Part shown: positions 16,092 to 16,667 of the stretch, one piece after another | How the letters are laid out: each line of letters begins with the position of its first letter | Numbering within the stretch: position 1 is the stretch's first letter | NCBI GenBank assembly: GCA_030042755.1 | Contig: JASHZC010000229.1 | Span: 1-16,667 of the forward strand | Source: Vulcanimicrobiota bacterium | GTDB lineage: Bacteria; Eremiobacterota; Eremiobacteria; Baltobacterales; Baltobacteraceae | Direction of reading: 5' to 3' | Length of the DNA stretch: 16,667 bases | The notes under the pieces: generated by a model | Told to the model about the DNA's origin: nothing | Databases searched by the model: none | What the model saw: the letters and a program-made list of their open reading frames with translations, nothing else | Position numbers and translations under genes: made by a program

Positions 16092-16667
16092 TTGACTAAA
16101 CGAGCAAGCATGGGGCTCCTGGTCGCCGCGATGATGGCGGCCATGGCGCTCCCCGCGCCGGCAGCTCCCCCCAGCGGATCGCAGGGCAACATCGGCAACA
16201 ACGCGATCGCGCAGGGCGCGCCGCCGCCGGCAGATTTCGGATCACCGCCCTCCGGGCAGATCCCGATTCTCTTTAACGATCATCACGTCTACGCCAAGCC
16301 CGACGTGCTCAAGCAAGGGCGCGTCTTGGCAGCGCTGGTCAAAAACGGAACGATCCTTATCCCATTGCGCTCGATGTTCGAGCAGATGGGCGCGACCGTT
16401 AGCTACGATGCCGGAACCAAAACGGCGACGGTGAGCAAAGCGGGAGCCGAGGTCAAGGTCACCGTCGGAAAGCCCGAAGTCATCATCAACGGCGAGTCGC
16501 GTCCGCTGGACGTGCCGCCGATCATCTATCAGGGCGCGGTGTTGGTACCGGTTCGCGTGATCTCCGAAGGTATGGGCGCGTACGTGCAGTGGGTGCCGGA
16601 TCGGCGCCTGGTGGTCGTACGCTATTTACCGGCAACGCCGCCGCCGGCCGCGGCTCCGCCGCCGCCG
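16092..16667 (+). CDS. Secreted stalk-domain (copper amine oxidase N-terminal-like) protein, partial at right edge
   Basis: The frame is open to the end of the window (192 codons seen). TTG 16092 is chosen because GGAG lies nine bases upstream and it gives the signal peptide a basic start (MTKRASMGLLVAAMMAAMAL, cleavage near PAPAA, about residue 26); the alternative is ATG 16110. After a Pro/Gly/Asn-rich linker, residues about 57-178 form two copies of the domain fold found in Cu_amine_oxidN1/stalk proteins: LIPLRSMFEQMGATVSYDAG and VLVPVRVISEGMGAYVQWVP, with IINGESRPLDVPPIIYQGA between. These domains are thought to act as extracellular or envelope modules, not as oxidases. A Pro/Ala linker begins at the edge, so another domain probably follows. 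Confidence 0.85.
   Translation, partial: MTKRASMGLLVAAMMAAMALPAPAAPPSGSQGNIGNNAIAQGAPPPADFGSPPSGQIPILFNDHHVYAKPDVLKQGRVLAALVKNGTILIPLRSMFEQMGATVSYDAGTKTATVSKAGAEVKVTVGKPEVIINGESRPLDVPPIIYQGAVLVPVRVISEGMGAYVQWVPDRRLVVVRYLPATPPPAAAPPPP

Noticed and set aside
15953..16201. 82-residue minus-strand frame opposite the stalk-domain gene start
   Set aside because: It is mostly antisense to the signal peptide and linker of the stalk protein, with no initiation signal.

Overview
The window is GC-rich bacterial chromosome with short intergenic gaps, frequent GTG/TTG starts and many secreted proteins. The combination of a secreted 'stalk' (copper-amine-oxidase N-terminal-like) protein, choice-of-anchor D domains, an XRE-ATPase-TPR regulator and a secreted aspartyl protease with a PDZ domain suggests a little-studied soil-type lineage. 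Candidatus Eremiobacterota (WPS-2) is my best guess, by inference only; there is no rRNA or other marker here to settle it. I see no insertion sequence, prophage, CRISPR array or rRNA.

Layout. (1) 1-2309 is core metabolism. A biotin protein ligase runs off the left edge on the minus strand. A dispersed 'CTCAGGATGA' repeat cluster follows, then a plus-strand unit of nucleoside diphosphate kinase (ndk), enolase (eno) and tRNA-Met(CAT). The eno reading frame ends inside the tRNA gene. (2) 2381-6401 is a minus-strand unit: an 83-aa protein translationally coupled to a 1173-aa beta-propeller protein with four Ig-like domains and a Cys-rich tail, then a 67-aa two-helix membrane protein. (3) 6402-7312 is a degraded stretch holding an unassigned 82-codon open frame and a monooxygenase-like (ABM) gene with two compensating frameshifts. 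(4) 7313-9546 is a secreted lipase-like hydrolase on plus, facing a minus-strand DUF4239 membrane protein and a small membrane ORF antisense to the lipase 3' end. (5) 9595-12495 is a large XRE/ATPase/TPR regulator followed by a frameshifted conserved hypothetical gene. (6) 12473-15732 is minus-strand: a secreted protein of unknown function, a terminator, then a GntR/FCD regulator coupled by GTGA overlap to a secreted aspartyl protease/PDZ protein. Two TGGTATACCA-type operators sit at the start of the regulator. (7) 15736-16667 is a structured leader with a 31-codon ORF that has a perfect ribosome-binding site, then a secreted stalk-domain protein running off the right edge.

The best candidates for something undescribed are the eno/tRNA overlap, in which tRNA processing would cut the stop codon off the enolase message; the leader ORF plus nested hairpins before the stalk-domain gene; the GntR-protease unit with its paired operators; and the coupled 83-aa/propeller gene pair.
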